Shown: positions 1 to 9,819 of the stretch, in pieces
Position numbering within the stretch: position 1 is the stretch's first letter
Layout of the letters: every line of letters starts with the position of its first letter
Assembly: GCA_027365145.1 (NCBI GenBank)
Contig: DAHXOA010000110.1
Location: 1-33,001 of the forward strand
Length of the DNA: 33,001 nucleotides
Reading direction: 5' to 3'
Origin: Acidimicrobiaceae bacterium
GTDB taxonomy: Bacteria > Actinomycetota > Acidimicrobiia > Acidimicrobiales > RAAP-2
The notes under the pieces: generated by a model
What the model was told of the DNA's origin: nothing
The model's input: only the letters and a program-made list of their open reading frames with translations
Databases searched by the model: none
Program-made: the position numbers and the translations under genes

Positions 1-1956
1 GATCGCCTGCACAACATGTCGACCCTCTCGGTGATGCCGGAGTGGAAGCAGCGGCGGACCGCCCAGGAGACCCTGGACATCTACGCGCCGTTGGCCCATC
101 GACTCGGCATCCAGGAGATCAAGTGGCAGCTGGAGGACCTGGCCTTTGCCACCCTCCACCCGAAGCGGTTCGCGGAGATCGAGCAGATGGTGGCCACGCG
201 GGCACCCTTGCGGGACGAGTACATCGCCCGGGTCCTGGTGGCGGTGCGGGAGCGGCTGTCGGCGTCGGGGATCGCCGCCGAGGTGACCGGGCGCCCCAAG
301 CACCTGTGGAGCATCTACGAGAAGATGGTGGTCCGGGGCAAGGAGTTCGACGACCTCTTCGACCTGGTCGGCATCCGGGTCATCGTCGACACCGAGAAGG
401 ACTGCTGGGCCGCTCTCGGGTCGATCCACGCCATCTGGCCGCCGGTGCAAGGCCGCTTCAAGGACTACATCAACTCCCCGAAGTTCAACCTCTACCAGTC
501 GCTCCACACCACGGTGATCGGGCTCGACGGCAAGCCGATCGAGGTGCAGGTGCGGACCGTGGAGATGCACCGGCGGGCCGAGTACGGCATCGCCGCCCAC
601 TGGGGCTACAAGGAGATGCCGGTCCGGGGTGTCGTCTCGCCGGGGGATGTGGTGGCGCCGTCGCGGGCCCGGCGCGACGGGGCGGCGACGGGCAAGGACA
701 CATCTGCGTCCCGGTCGTCGCGCCGGGAGGCGAAGCGCCGCCAGAGCGGGGCGGCGAGCCCGGCCGACCAGGAGGCGCTCCGCCAGTCCGAGCAGCGGGC
801 GCTGGCCCGGAGCACCTCGTCGACGGTGGCCGAGATCGAGTGGATGCAGCGGATCGTCGACTTCCAGAACGAGACGACCGACCCGATCGAGTTCCTCGAG
901 GCCCTCAAGCTCGACCTGGAGCAGGACGAGGTCTACGTGTTCACTCCGAAGGGGAAGGTCATCGCCCTCAACGCGAACGCCACCCCGGTCGACTTCGCGT
1001 ACGCCATCCATACCGAAGTCGGTCACAGGTGCATCGGCGCCAAGGTGAACGGCAGGCTGGTTCCCCTTGACACGACGCTCCGTTCCGCCGACACGGTGGA
1101 GATCTTCACCTCGAAGGCACCTACGGCCGGTCCATCCCGGGACTGGTTGGGCACGGTGGCCTCCTCGCGGGCCCGGTCGAAGATCCGCCAATGGTTCTCG
1201 CGAGAGCGTCGGGAGGACGCCATCGAGGCCGGCAGGGAGGAGCTGGTAAAGGAGCTCCGCCGGGAGAGTCTGCCCCTCCAGCAGCTCGCTGCGGAGCGGA
1301 CGGTGGCCGAGCTGGCCGCCGCCATGAACTACGCCGACTCCGAGGCGCTCTACGTGGCGATTGGCGACAACCGCCTGTCGGCCCGCACCGTGGCCCAACG
1401 CCTGGTCCGCCAGCTCCACGGCGACGAGTTCGACGAGCAGCTCCCGGTGACGGCCCGGCCGCGGGGAAGGGGGCCGCACCCCGGGAGGGGGTCGGCCGTC
1501 GGCGTCTACGTCGAAGGTCTCGATGACCTCATGGTGCGGCTGTCCCGGTGCTGCACCCCGGTGCCCGGGGACGAGATCATCGGCTTCGTCACCCGTGGAC
1601 GGGGGGTCTCGGTGCACCGGGCCGACTGTGCCAACGCCGCTTCGTTGGCCAGCCGGTCGAGGGAGCGGCTGATCGAGGTCGAGTGGGACCACCGGTCGAC
1701 CGGTGTGTTCGTCGCCACCATAGAGGTCGTCGCCATCGACCGGTCGCGGCTGCTCACCGACGTGGCAAAGGTTGTCTCGGAGCACCATTTGAACATCGTC
1801 GGAGCCAACACCCAGACCGACGAGGACCGCATCAGTCGGATGCGCTTCGATGTGGAGCTGGCCGACCCCACCCACCTCGACTCGGTCCTGTCGTCGATCA
1901 GGCACCTCGACGCCGTCTACGACGCGTATCGCATCCTTCCCGGGAAGAAAGGCTGA
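1..1956 (+). CDS. rel: Bifunctional (p)ppGpp synthetase/hydrolase RelA/SpoT family, 5'-truncated by window edge
   Basis: Open from base 1 (DRLHNMSTLSVMPEWKQRRTAQETLDIYAPLAHRLGI = end of HD domain), synthetase motif (KEFDDLFDLVGIRVIVDT), TGS (VYVFTPKGKVIALNANATPVDFAYAIHTEVGHRCIGAKVNGRLVPL), C-terminal ACT domain. Stop at 1954-1956. Confidence 0.96.
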   Translation, partial: DRLHNMSTLSVMPEWKQRRTAQETLDIYAPLAHRLGIQEIKWQLEDLAFATLHPKRFAEIEQMVATRAPLRDEYIARVLVAVRERLSASGIAAEVTGRPKHLWSIYEKMVVRGKEFDDLFDLVGIRVIVDTEKDCWAALGSIHAIWPPVQGRFKDYINSPKFNLYQSLHTTVIGLDGKPIEVQVRTVEMHRRAEYGIAAHWGYKEMPVRGVVSPGDVVAPSRARRDGAATGKDTSASRSSRREAKRRQSGAASPADQEALRQSEQRALARSTSSTVAEIEWMQRIVDFQNETTDPIEFLEALKLDLEQDEVYVFTPKGKVIALNANATPVDFAYAIHTEVGHRCIGAKVNGRLVPLDTTLRSADTVEIFTSKAPTAGPSRDWLGTVASSRARSKIRQWFSRERREDAIEAGREELVKELRRESLPLQQLAAERTVAELAAAMNYADSEALYVAIGDNRLSARTVAQRLVRQLHGDEFDEQLPVTARPRGRGPHPGRGSAVGVYVEGLDDLMVRLSRCCTPVPGDEIIGFVTRGRGVSVHRADCANAASLASRSRERLIEVEWDHRSTGVFVATIEVVAIDRSRLLTDVAKVVSEHHLNIVGANTQTDEDRISRMRFDVELADPTHLDSVLSSIRHLDAVYDAYRILPGKKG

Positions 1957-1964
1957 GCGCGGCA

Positions 1965-3308
1965 ATGTCCGACGACGCGACGGTGGCGCGCGCCCCGAGC
2001 GGCACGCACGACGTGCTGGCCCCGGAGTCGGCGCGGTGGGAGCACCTGGTCGTCCGCTTCGCCCACCAGGTGGAGCACGCCGGGTACGGCCTGGCCCATA
2101 CGCCGATCTTCGAGGACGCCCGGGTCTTCCGGCGGGGCATGGGGGACGCCAGCGACGTGGTCGGGAAGGAGATGTACGAGTTCGAGGATCGGGGCGGCCG
2201 GGTGCTGGCCCTCCGGCCCGAGGGGACCGCACCAGTGGTCCGAGCGTTCGTCCAGCACCGCCCGCCCACGCCGTGGAAGGCGTGGTACGTCACCCCCGCC
2301 TTCCGCTACGAGCGCCCCCAGGCTGGTCGGTACCGCCAGCATCACCAGCTCGGCGTGGAGGTGCTCGGCTCGGCCGACCCCGATCTCGACGTCGAGGTGA
2401 TCGGCCTGGCTGCCGGGCTGTTCGCCTCGGTGGGCCTGGGTGACGTGACGCTCCATCTCCACTCCATGGGCGACGACGCGTGCCGTCCGACCTACGTCGA
2501 GGACCTCCGGCGCTACCTGGCCGGACGCCGGAGCTCGCTGTGCCCCGAGCACGCCGAGCGCTTCGAGGCCAACCCGCTGCGCACGCTCGACTGCAAGAAG
2601 GACGCGTGCCGGACGGCGACCGCCGACGCTCCCCACCTGCTCGACGCCCTATGCGTTCCGTGCGCCGCCCACTTCGACCGGGTGCGGGCCGGCCTGGCCG
2701 CCCTTGGCGTCGACGCCGTGCTCGACCACCGGCTGGTCCGGGGCTTCGACTACTACACCCGGACGACCTTCGAATTCGTCTCCGGGGCGCTCGACGGTGC
2801 CCAGAACGGCATCGGCGGGGGTGGGCGCTACGACGGGCTGGTGGAGATGCTCGGCGGCCCCCCGACGCCGGGCATCGGTTTCGGGGTGGGGATCGAGCGA
2901 CTGCTCCTGGCGTGCGACGCCGAGGGGGTGTTCCCACTCGTCCCCCACCGGCTCGACGTCTACGTGGTCGACGTGACCGGGGGGGAGGCGGCCCGCGACC
3001 TGACCGAGGAGCTTCGCCGGGCCGGCCTGGCAGCCGACCGGGCGTTCGACGGCCGGTCGATGCGCTCCCAGCTCAAGTCGGCGGACCGGTCCGGGGCGGC
3101 CGTGGCCGTCATCGTCGGTGCCGACGAGCTCGAGCACGGCCAGGTGACGCTGCGTCCCCTGCGCTCGGGTGGCGACCAGCGTCCCCTGCGCTCGGGTGGC
3201 GACCAGCGCACCGTGGCTCGCGGCGATGCCGCCGCGGCGGTGGGCGCCCTTTTGGCCGACGGGCCCGACCAACCACCTGCCAGTGACCGACCAAAGGACG
3301 AGGCATGA
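1965..3308 (+). CDS. hisS: Histidyl-tRNA synthetase
   Basis: ATG at 1965; APSGTHDVLAPES, VLALRPEGTAPVVRAF, PAFRYERPQAGRYRQHHQLGVEVLG, LVRGFDYYTRTTFEF, IGGGGRYDGLVEMLGG are class II HisRS motifs. Confidence 0.96.
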   Translation: MSDDATVARAPSGTHDVLAPESARWEHLVVRFAHQVEHAGYGLAHTPIFEDARVFRRGMGDASDVVGKEMYEFEDRGGRVLALRPEGTAPVVRAFVQHRPPTPWKAWYVTPAFRYERPQAGRYRQHHQLGVEVLGSADPDLDVEVIGLAAGLFASVGLGDVTLHLHSMGDDACRPTYVEDLRRYLAGRRSSLCPEHAERFEANPLRTLDCKKDACRTATADAPHLLDALCVPCAAHFDRVRAGLAALGVDAVLDHRLVRGFDYYTRTTFEFVSGALDGAQNGIGGGGRYDGLVEMLGGPPTPGIGFGVGIERLLLACDAEGVFPLVPHRLDVYVVDVTGGEAARDLTEELRRAGLAADRAFDGRSMRSQLKSADRSGAAVAVIVGADELEHGQVTLRPLRSGGDQRPLRSGGDQRTVARGDAAAAVGALLADGPDQPPASDRPKDEA

Positions 3309-5062
3309 CCAGCGCTCCCGATACGACCACGTCGATGCGGACCCACCGGTGCGGGGAGGTCGGGCTTCACGATGTCGGTCGCACGGTGCGGGTGTGCGGC
3401 TGGGTGGCCCGGCGGCGTGAGCACGGCGAGCATCTCGCCTTCGTGGATCTGCGCGACCACACCGGTCTCGTCCAGTGCGTGGTCCCAGGGACGGTCGACG
3501 TGCGTAGCGAGTACGTCGTCGCCGTCGCGGGTGTCGTCCGAGCCCGGCCCGCCGGCACCGCCAACCCCGACCTCGCCACCGGGGAGGTCGAGATCGGGGA
3601 GTGCACGGTCGAGGTGCTCTCTGTCGCCGAGCCGCCCCCCTTCGCCGTCGACGACCGTGTCGATGCCGACGAGCACCTCCGGATCCGTTACCGGTTCGTC
3701 GACCTGCGCCGACCCCGCATGCAGGCCAACCTGCGGTTGCGGGCCGTGATCAACGCCGCGCTCCGTTCGGGCATGGAGCGCCAGGGATTCTGCGAGGTGG
3801 AGACCCCGCTGCTCTGGGCCCCCACGCCGGAGGGCGCCCGGGAGTTCGTGGTGCCGAGCCGTCTCCAGCGCGGCACGTGCTACGTGTTGCCCCAGAGCCC
3901 CCAGCTCGCCAAGCAGCTCCTCATGGGGGGGGGGATGGACCGCTACTACCAGATCGCCCGATGCCTGCGGGACGAGGACCTCCGGGCGGACCGGCAGTTC
4001 GAGTTCACCCAGCTCGACGTCGAGGCGTCGTTCGTCGGTCAAGAGGACGTGCTTGCGTTCGTCTCCGAAGCTGTCCTCGACGCGGCGGAGCGTGCCACGG
4101 GCACCCGACCGCCGGAGATCGAGCGGCTGACGTGGGCGGACGCAATGGACCGGTTCGGCACCGACAAGCCCGATCTCCGTTTCGGCATGGAGCTCGTCGA
4201 CCTGACCCAGACCTTCGCCGGGACCGAGGTCCGGGCGTTCTCCGCCCCGTGTGTGAAGGGGATCGTCGTCGAAGGCGGCGGTGGCACGACCCGATCGCGC
4301 CTCGACCAGCTGACCGACCAGGCAAAGCAACTCGGGGCGAAGGGCCTGGCGTGGTTCCGGGCGGTCCCCGGCGAGGGAGGGACCGGTCTCGACGGCCCGC
4401 TGGCTCGCTTCCTCTCCGACGACGATGTGGTCGGCCTGGTGTCGGCCACCGGGGCGGTCGCCGGTGACCTGGTCCTGGTGGTGGCAGACGAGTACCGGAC
4501 GGTGTGCGCCGTGCTCGGGAGGCTTCGGGTCGTCCTCGGGGGCAGCCCGGTGAGCGAGGGTCCGTTCCGCTTCGCCTGGATCGTGGACTTCCCCCTCTTC
4601 GAGGGGGTCGACGGCGACGGGAACCCGGTGGCCGCCCACCATCCCTTCACCATGCCCCACCCCGACGACCTCGATCGGCTGGAGAGCGATCCGACGTCGG
4701 TGCGCTCCCAATCCTACGACCTGGTCCTGAACGGGTGGGAGCTGGGCTCGGGCAGCGTGAGGATCCACCGTGCCGACATCCAAAGCCGCATCTTCGCCGT
4801 GCTCGGGATCGGCCCGGAGGAGGCCGAGTCGCGGTTCGGCTTCCTCTTGGGGGCGTTCCGCCACGGCGCGCCGCCGCATGCTGGCTTCGCCGTGGGCATC
4901 GACCGCCTGGTGGCGATCTTTGCCGGCGAGGAGTCGATCCGGGAGGTCATCGCCTTCCCGAAGACCCAGTCGGGCAGCGACCCGATGACCGGCGCTCCCA
5001 AGCCGGTAGCGCCGCGCGTCCTGGCCGACCTCGGCCTGAGAGAGGTTCCGGTGCCGGAGTAG
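3305..5062 (+). CDS. aspS: Aspartyl-tRNA synthetase, bacterial type
   Basis: ATGA overlap with hisS; OB-fold N-terminus, RYRFVDLRRPRMQANL, ETPLLWAPTPEGAREFVVPSR, DRYYQIARCLRDEDLRADRQFEFTQLD, GFAVGIDRLVAI. Confidence 0.97.
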   Translation: MTSAPDTTTSMRTHRCGEVGLHDVGRTVRVCGWVARRREHGEHLAFVDLRDHTGLVQCVVPGTVDVRSEYVVAVAGVVRARPAGTANPDLATGEVEIGECTVEVLSVAEPPPFAVDDRVDADEHLRIRYRFVDLRRPRMQANLRLRAVINAALRSGMERQGFCEVETPLLWAPTPEGAREFVVPSRLQRGTCYVLPQSPQLAKQLLMGGGMDRYYQIARCLRDEDLRADRQFEFTQLDVEASFVGQEDVLAFVSEAVLDAAERATGTRPPEIERLTWADAMDRFGTDKPDLRFGMELVDLTQTFAGTEVRAFSAPCVKGIVVEGGGGTTRSRLDQLTDQAKQLGAKGLAWFRAVPGEGGTGLDGPLARFLSDDDVVGLVSATGAVAGDLVLVVADEYRTVCAVLGRLRVVLGGSPVSEGPFRFAWIVDFPLFEGVDGDGNPVAAHHPFTMPHPDDLDRLESDPTSVRSQSYDLVLNGWELGSGSVRIHRADIQSRIFAVLGIGPEEAESRFGFLLGAFRHGAPPHAGFAVGIDRLVAIFAGEESIREVIAFPKTQSGSDPMTGAPKPVAPRVLADLGLREVPVPE

Positions 5063-5063
5063 C

Positions 5064-6416
5064 GTGCAGGGCGTGTGCGACGGCGACGACCTCTTCGCCA
5101 CGGTGGCCCAGGAGCGACTGGCCCAACGAGCGCCGCTCGCCGCCCGCCTCCGCCCCCACACCCTGGACGAGATCATCGGCCAGCAGCACCTGGTGGGGCC
5201 GGGTGCCCCCCTGCGTGTCCTGGTGGAGGCGGATCGGCTGTCGTCAGCCATCCTGTGGGGACCGCCGGGGACGGGCAAGACGACCCTGGCATCGGTCATC
5301 GCCGCCCGGACGGCCAAGGCGTTCGTGGCGCTCTCCGCCGTGACGGCCGGGGTGAAGGATGTCCGCGAGGTGGCCGACGGCGCCCGACGTCGTCTCGGCG
5401 AGCGGGGGGTCGGGACCATCCTCTTCCTCGATGAGGTGCACCGCTTCAACCGGGCCCAGCAGGACGCCTTGCTGCCGTCGGTGGAAGACGGGTTGCTCGT
5501 GCTCGTCGGGGCGACGACGGAGAACCCCTTCTTCGAGGTGAACGCACCGCTCCTGTCGCGATCCACCCTGTGGCGTCTGGAGCCGCTCACCCCCGACGAT
5601 CTGGCGGCGGTGGCCCGCAGGGCGCTGGCGGCGGAGGGCGGCGCCATCGACGACGATGCACTCTCGGCGCTGGTCGTCGTGGCCGGCGGCGACGCCCGGG
5701 CCCTGCTCACCACGCTCGAGGTCGCGCTGGCGCTCAGTGGGGGGCGGCCGGTGGGGCTCGAGGACCTGGAGCGGGCTCGCCACAGCCGCCTCGAGCACTA
5801 CGGCACCGACGCGCACTACGACCAGATCAGTGCCTGCATCAAGTCGATCCGGGGTTCGGATCCCGACGCCGGGCTCTACTGGCTGGCCCGGATGCTCGAG
5901 TCCGGCGAGGACCCGCGGTTCATCGCCCGCAGGCTGGTCATCCTGGCCAGCGAGGACGTGGGCGAGGCTGATCCCCTGGCCCTCGTGGTGGCTGACGCCG
6001 CGGCCCGGGCCGTCGAGTTCGTCGGCCTTCCCGAGGCGCAGCTCAACCTGGCCCAGGCGGTCGTCCACCTGGCCTGCGCCCCGAAGTCGAACCGGGTGAC
6101 GGTGGCCCTGGGACGGGCGCGGGCCGAGGTGGCAGTGGGGCGCCACCGCGACGTTCCCGCCCACCTGCGCGACGCCCACTACGGGGGGGCCGAGCGCATC
6201 GGCCACGGCGCCGGCTACCGCTACCCCCACGACTACCCGGAGGGATGGGTCGACCAGCGCTACCGGCCCGAGGGGATGGACGACGCGGTCTTCTACGAGC
6301 CGAGCGGCCAGGGCCACGAGGCGGCGATCGCCGACCGTCTGGCCCGGCTGCGCTCCCGGGACACCCGGGCCGGCGCCGAACCCGGGGTGTCGGGAGAACC
6401 CGGGGAGGCCACCTGA
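5064..6416 (+). CDS. rarA: Replication-associated recombination protein A (RarA/MgsA-type AAA+ ATPase)
   Basis: GTG start; LAARLRPHTLDEIIGQQHLVG, Walker A GPPGTGKTT, Walker B ILFLDEVHRFNRAQQDALLPSVE, GATTENPFFEVNAPLLSRS. Confidence 0.95.
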   Translation: MQGVCDGDDLFATVAQERLAQRAPLAARLRPHTLDEIIGQQHLVGPGAPLRVLVEADRLSSAILWGPPGTGKTTLASVIAARTAKAFVALSAVTAGVKDVREVADGARRRLGERGVGTILFLDEVHRFNRAQQDALLPSVEDGLLVLVGATTENPFFEVNAPLLSRSTLWRLEPLTPDDLAAVARRALAAEGGAIDDDALSALVVVAGGDARALLTTLEVALALSGGRPVGLEDLERARHSRLEHYGTDAHYDQISACIKSIRGSDPDAGLYWLARMLESGEDPRFIARRLVILASEDVGEADPLALVVADAAARAVEFVGLPEAQLNLAQAVVHLACAPKSNRVTVALGRARAEVAVGRHRDVPAHLRDAHYGGAERIGHGAGYRYPHDYPEGWVDQRYRPEGMDDAVFYEPSGQGHEAAIADRLARLRSRDTRAGAEPGVSGEPGEAT

Positions 6417-6459
6417 CGGGGCCGTCCAGGTCCGGCGGGCTGCGCTCTACACTCTGGCG

Positions 6460-6888
6460 ATGAGCTCCGCCACCGAGATCGTGGTTCTGGTGGCGGCGGT
6501 CGCGATCCTCGTGCTCGCTATCACCATGGCCGTGGCCGTGCGTACCCTGCGCCGCGACATCGGGCATCTGGAGGCGGTCGTCGGGGAGCTGACGCGCCGG
6601 ACGGTGCCGCTCGTGACCGACGCCCAGCGGGTGGTGGGCCAGGCCGCCACCGAGTTGGAGCGGGTAGGGTCGGTGCTGGGCTCGACCGAGTCGGTCGCCC
6701 AGACCGTCGAAGGGGCCTCGAAACTCGCCTACCGGGCGTTCGCCAACCCGGTCGTCAAGATCCTGGCGGTGCGTGCCGGTGCGGCTGGAGGTCTCCGGTC
6801 CCTCCGGTATGGTGAGGGCGCAGCATCCCAGCCGGCAGGCCGGACGGTCGCTCCGTCCCCGGGCGCCGGGCGATCGAGGAAGCGGTGA
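6460..6888 (+). CDS. Small membrane-anchored protein, DUF948-like
   Basis: N-terminal TM helix (EIVVLVAAVAILVLAITMAVAV) followed by a coiled-coil-like segment; 142 aa; own ATG after an intergenic gap. Confidence 0.75.
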   Translation: MSSATEIVVLVAAVAILVLAITMAVAVRTLRRDIGHLEAVVGELTRRTVPLVTDAQRVVGQAATELERVGSVLGSTESVAQTVEGASKLAYRAFANPVVKILAVRAGAAGGLRSLRYGEGAASQPAGRTVAPSPGAGRSRKR

Positions 6889-6892
6889 TCCC

Positions 6893-7222
6893 ATGCCGAG
6901 ACGAACGTTCTGGTTGACGGCCGGGATCGCCGTGGGCGCGGGGTCGTCCCTGTGGGTCGAGCGCCGGGTCCGCCGGGCCATCGACGATGCCGCCGCCCGC
7001 CTCCGTCCCGACGCACTGGCCATGGAGCTCGGTCGCTCGGCCCGAGGCGCTGCCGAGGTGGCCGCCGCACGCCTCCAGCAGGCGGTGGCGACCGGACGGG
7101 ACCAGATGCGCCGGACGGAGCAGGACCTCTGGACCCGTCTGGTCACAGATGGGCGGGTGGTAGAGGAGCGGGTCACAGTTGGGCGGCCGCGTCGCGTCGT
7201 CCCGCCGGTGCCGGTACCGTGA
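6893..7222 (+). CDS. Small hypothetical protein with N-terminal hydrophobic segment
   Basis: MPRRTFWLTAGIAVGAGSSLWVERRVRRAIDDAAARLRP...; between the DUF948-like gene and alaS; ends in GTGA overlap with alaS. Confidence 0.7.
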   Translation: MPRRTFWLTAGIAVGAGSSLWVERRVRRAIDDAAARLRPDALAMELGRSARGAAEVAAARLQQAVATGRDQMRRTEQDLWTRLVTDGRVVEERVTVGRPRRVVPPVPVP

Positions 7223-9819
7223 GCGGCACGGCGCGGAGCGGTGGGCCGCTGGACGCCGCTCGCCTCCGGGCCGCGTTCGTCGACTTCTTCGTGGCCAGAG
7301 GCCACGTGGCCGTTCCCTCGGCGAGCCTCATTCCCCACGACCCCTCGGTGCTGTTCACCATCGCCGGGATGGTGCCGTTCAAGCCCTACTTCGTCGGGGA
7401 GGAGCGGGCACCGTGGAAGCGGGCGACCACGGTGCAAAAGTGCTTCCGGACGGTCGACATCGACATCGTGGGCACGACCAGCAGGCACTGCACCTTCTTC
7501 GAGATGCTGGGCAACTTCAGCTTCGGCGACTACTTCAAGTCGGAGGCCATCCCCTTCGCCTGGGAGCTCGTGACCGAGGTGCTCGGGATCGACGGTGACC
7601 GGCTCTGGGTGACCGTCCACGAGAGCGACGACGAAGCCGAGCAGATATGGGTCGACGTGGTGGGCATGGATGCCGGCCGGATCCAGCGCATGGGCGACGA
7701 CAACTTCTGGAAGATGGGGGAGACCGGCCCGCGCGGGCCGTCCTCGGAGATCTACTACGACAAGGGTCCGGCCGCTGGAGCGGAGGGGGGGCCGGCCCAC
7801 GGCGGCGCCGACCGCTTCGTCGAGCTGTGGAACCTGGTGTTCATGCAGTACAACCGGCGTGCGGACGGCTCGACTGAGGACCTTCCGCGACCGAGCATCG
7901 ACACCGGTGCCGGGCTCGAGCGCATCCTGCCCGTGCTCCAGGGTGTGGAATCGATCTTCGAGACCGACGTGTTCGTCCCCATGGTCGAAGCGGCCCAGGC
8001 AGTGACGGGAGCCGTCGTCGGCCGGGACGCCCGGGTCGACACCGACCTGCGGGTGCTCGCCGACCACGGTCGGTCGATGGCGATGCTGGTCGCAGACGGG
8101 GTGCTCCCGGCCAATGACGGCAGGGGCTACGTGCTCCGGCGCATCGTGCGCCGGGCGGTGCGCCGGGCCCAGCGGTTCGGGGGCGCCGACCTGGTGACCC
8201 CGGTGCTGGTCGAGGCGGCGGCAGGTGTGCTCGGCGGTGCCTACCCGACGCTGATCGAGGCGAAGGGTCTCGTGACCGACGTGCTGGTCCGAGAAGAGGA
8301 GGGCTTCCTGCGGACTCTCACTACCGGTTCGGCCCTGTTGGACGAGGCGCTCGCCGCCGGAGACGGCACCATCTCGGGCGAGGCGGCGTTCCGGCTCCAC
8401 GACACCTTCGGCTTTCCGGTGGAGCTGACGAGGGAGATGGCGGCAGAGTCGGGCGTCGAGGTCGACATGGCGGGTTTCGAGGTCGCCATGGAGCGCCAAC
8501 GGTCGTTGGCCAGAGCCGCGTCGCGGGCGGTCCGGCCCACCGGGGGAGACGAGACCTACCGGTCGATCCTGGACGCCGAGGGCCGGACAATCTTCGTGGG
8601 GGACTCCCCTGACCGCTACGCCGTGGCGGTCAGGGTGGTGGCGGTGGTGCCGGTGGCCGACGACTCCAACCGGGTCGACGTATTCCTCGACCGGACGCCC
8701 TTCTACGCCGAAGGGGGCGGGCAGGTCGGAGATACCGGGACGATCGTGACCGAGACCGGCGTGGCCACGGTGGTGGACACCGTGCCGGCGGTCCCCGGGC
8801 TCTCGGCCCACCGGGCCACCGTGACCGGTGAGGTGCACGCCGGACAGGACGCACTGGCGACCGTCGATGCGGTCCGCCGGGAGGCACTCCGGCGGAACCA
8901 CACCGGGACGCACCTCCTCCACGCCGCCCTGCGGACGGTGCTGGGCGACCACGTCCGCCAGCAAGGGTCGCTGGTGGCACCCGACCGGCTGCGGTTCGAC
9001 TTCAGCCATCCCGGCGGGGTGCGTCCAGAGGAGCTCGAGGCGGTGACCGAGCTGGCCAATGCCGACGTGCTGACCGACGAGCGCGTGACGGTCACCGAGA
9101 CGTCGAAGGTGGAGGCCGAGGCGATGGGGGCGCTCGCCTTCTTCGGGGACAAGTACGGCGACCGGGTCCGGGTGGTGCGGGCTGGGGCACACTCCGTCGA
9201 GCTGTGCGGGGGCACCCACGTCGATGCGTTGGGGATGATCGGCCCCATCGTGGTCGTCTCGGAGTCGTCCATCGGGTCGAACACCCGGCGGATCGAGGCA
9301 GTGACCGGCCGTGGTGCCTTCGACCGTCTCCGGGCCCGGCAGGCGGTCCTGGAAGAGGCGGCTGCGCTCCTGCGCACCGAGCCGGAGAACCTGCCCGAGG
9401 CGATCGAGCGCGTCCTTGTCCGCCAGCGGGCGGCAGAGAAGGATCTGGAGTCGCTCCGGGCCCGCGAGCTGCACGAAGAGGCGAGGCGGCTCGCCGGTGA
9501 GGCCGTCGACGGCGTCGTGGTGGCCAGGCGGGACGGGGTGACGACCGACGGGTTGCGGACCATGGCGACAGAGGCGTGCCGGGCCGGTCGACTCCGAGCT
9601 GTCGTCGTGGCGGGGAGCCCCGATGGGGAACGGGCAGCCATCGTCGCCGCAGCCGACGGGTCCGGCAACGCCCACGCCGGAGACCTGGTGAAGCGGATCG
9701 CGCCCCTACTCGGCGGGGGTGGGGGCGGCTCGAAGGAGGTTGCCGTGGCCGGCGGCAAGGATCCCTCCGGGCTCGAGGCTGCGCTCGACGACGCCCGGCG
9801 TGCCCTGAACGGTGGCTGA
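7219..9819 (+). CDS. alaS: Alanyl-tRNA synthetase
   Basis: GTG start at 7219; FFVARGHVAVPSASLIPHDPSVLFTIAGMVPFKPYF, CFRTVDIDIVGTTSRHCTFFEMLGNFSFGDYFK, editing-domain HxxxH (RRNHTGTHLLHAAL) and CGGTHV. Confidence 0.97.
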   Translation: MSGTARSGGPLDAARLRAAFVDFFVARGHVAVPSASLIPHDPSVLFTIAGMVPFKPYFVGEERAPWKRATTVQKCFRTVDIDIVGTTSRHCTFFEMLGNFSFGDYFKSEAIPFAWELVTEVLGIDGDRLWVTVHESDDEAEQIWVDVVGMDAGRIQRMGDDNFWKMGETGPRGPSSEIYYDKGPAAGAEGGPAHGGADRFVELWNLVFMQYNRRADGSTEDLPRPSIDTGAGLERILPVLQGVESIFETDVFVPMVEAAQAVTGAVVGRDARVDTDLRVLADHGRSMAMLVADGVLPANDGRGYVLRRIVRRAVRRAQRFGGADLVTPVLVEAAAGVLGGAYPTLIEAKGLVTDVLVREEEGFLRTLTTGSALLDEALAAGDGTISGEAAFRLHDTFGFPVELTREMAAESGVEVDMAGFEVAMERQRSLARAASRAVRPTGGDETYRSILDAEGRTIFVGDSPDRYAVAVRVVAVVPVADDSNRVDVFLDRTPFYAEGGGQVGDTGTIVTETGVATVVDTVPAVPGLSAHRATVTGEVHAGQDALATVDAVRREALRRNHTGTHLLHAALRTVLGDHVRQQGSLVAPDRLRFDFSHPGGVRPEELEAVTELANADVLTDERVTVTETSKVEAEAMGALAFFGDKYGDRVRVVRAGAHSVELCGGTHVDALGMIGPIVVVSESSIGSNTRRIEAVTGRGAFDRLRARQAVLEEAAALLRTEPENLPEAIERVLVRQRAAEKDLESLRARELHEEARRLAGEAVDGVVVARRDGVTTDGLRTMATEACRAGRLRAVVVAGSPDGERAAIVAAADGSGNAHAGDLVKRIAPLLGGGGGGSKEVAVAGGKDPSGLEAALDDARRALNGG

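Noticed and set aside
1548-1964. N-terminal extension of the hisS ORF in the track
   Set aside because: Lies in rel in another frame; the HisRS N-terminus (MSDDATVARAPSGTHDVLAPES) begins naturally at 1965.
2960-5713. 917-aa minus-strand ORF across hisS/aspS/rarA
   Set aside because: Spans three well-supported genes on the other strand; composition typical of GC3-driven spurious ORFs.
6043-9675. 1210-aa minus-strand ORF antisense to alaS
   Set aside because: High-GC shadow ORF: His/Arg/Pro/Gly-rich, no recognisable domain, and the opposite strand encodes unambiguous AlaRS.
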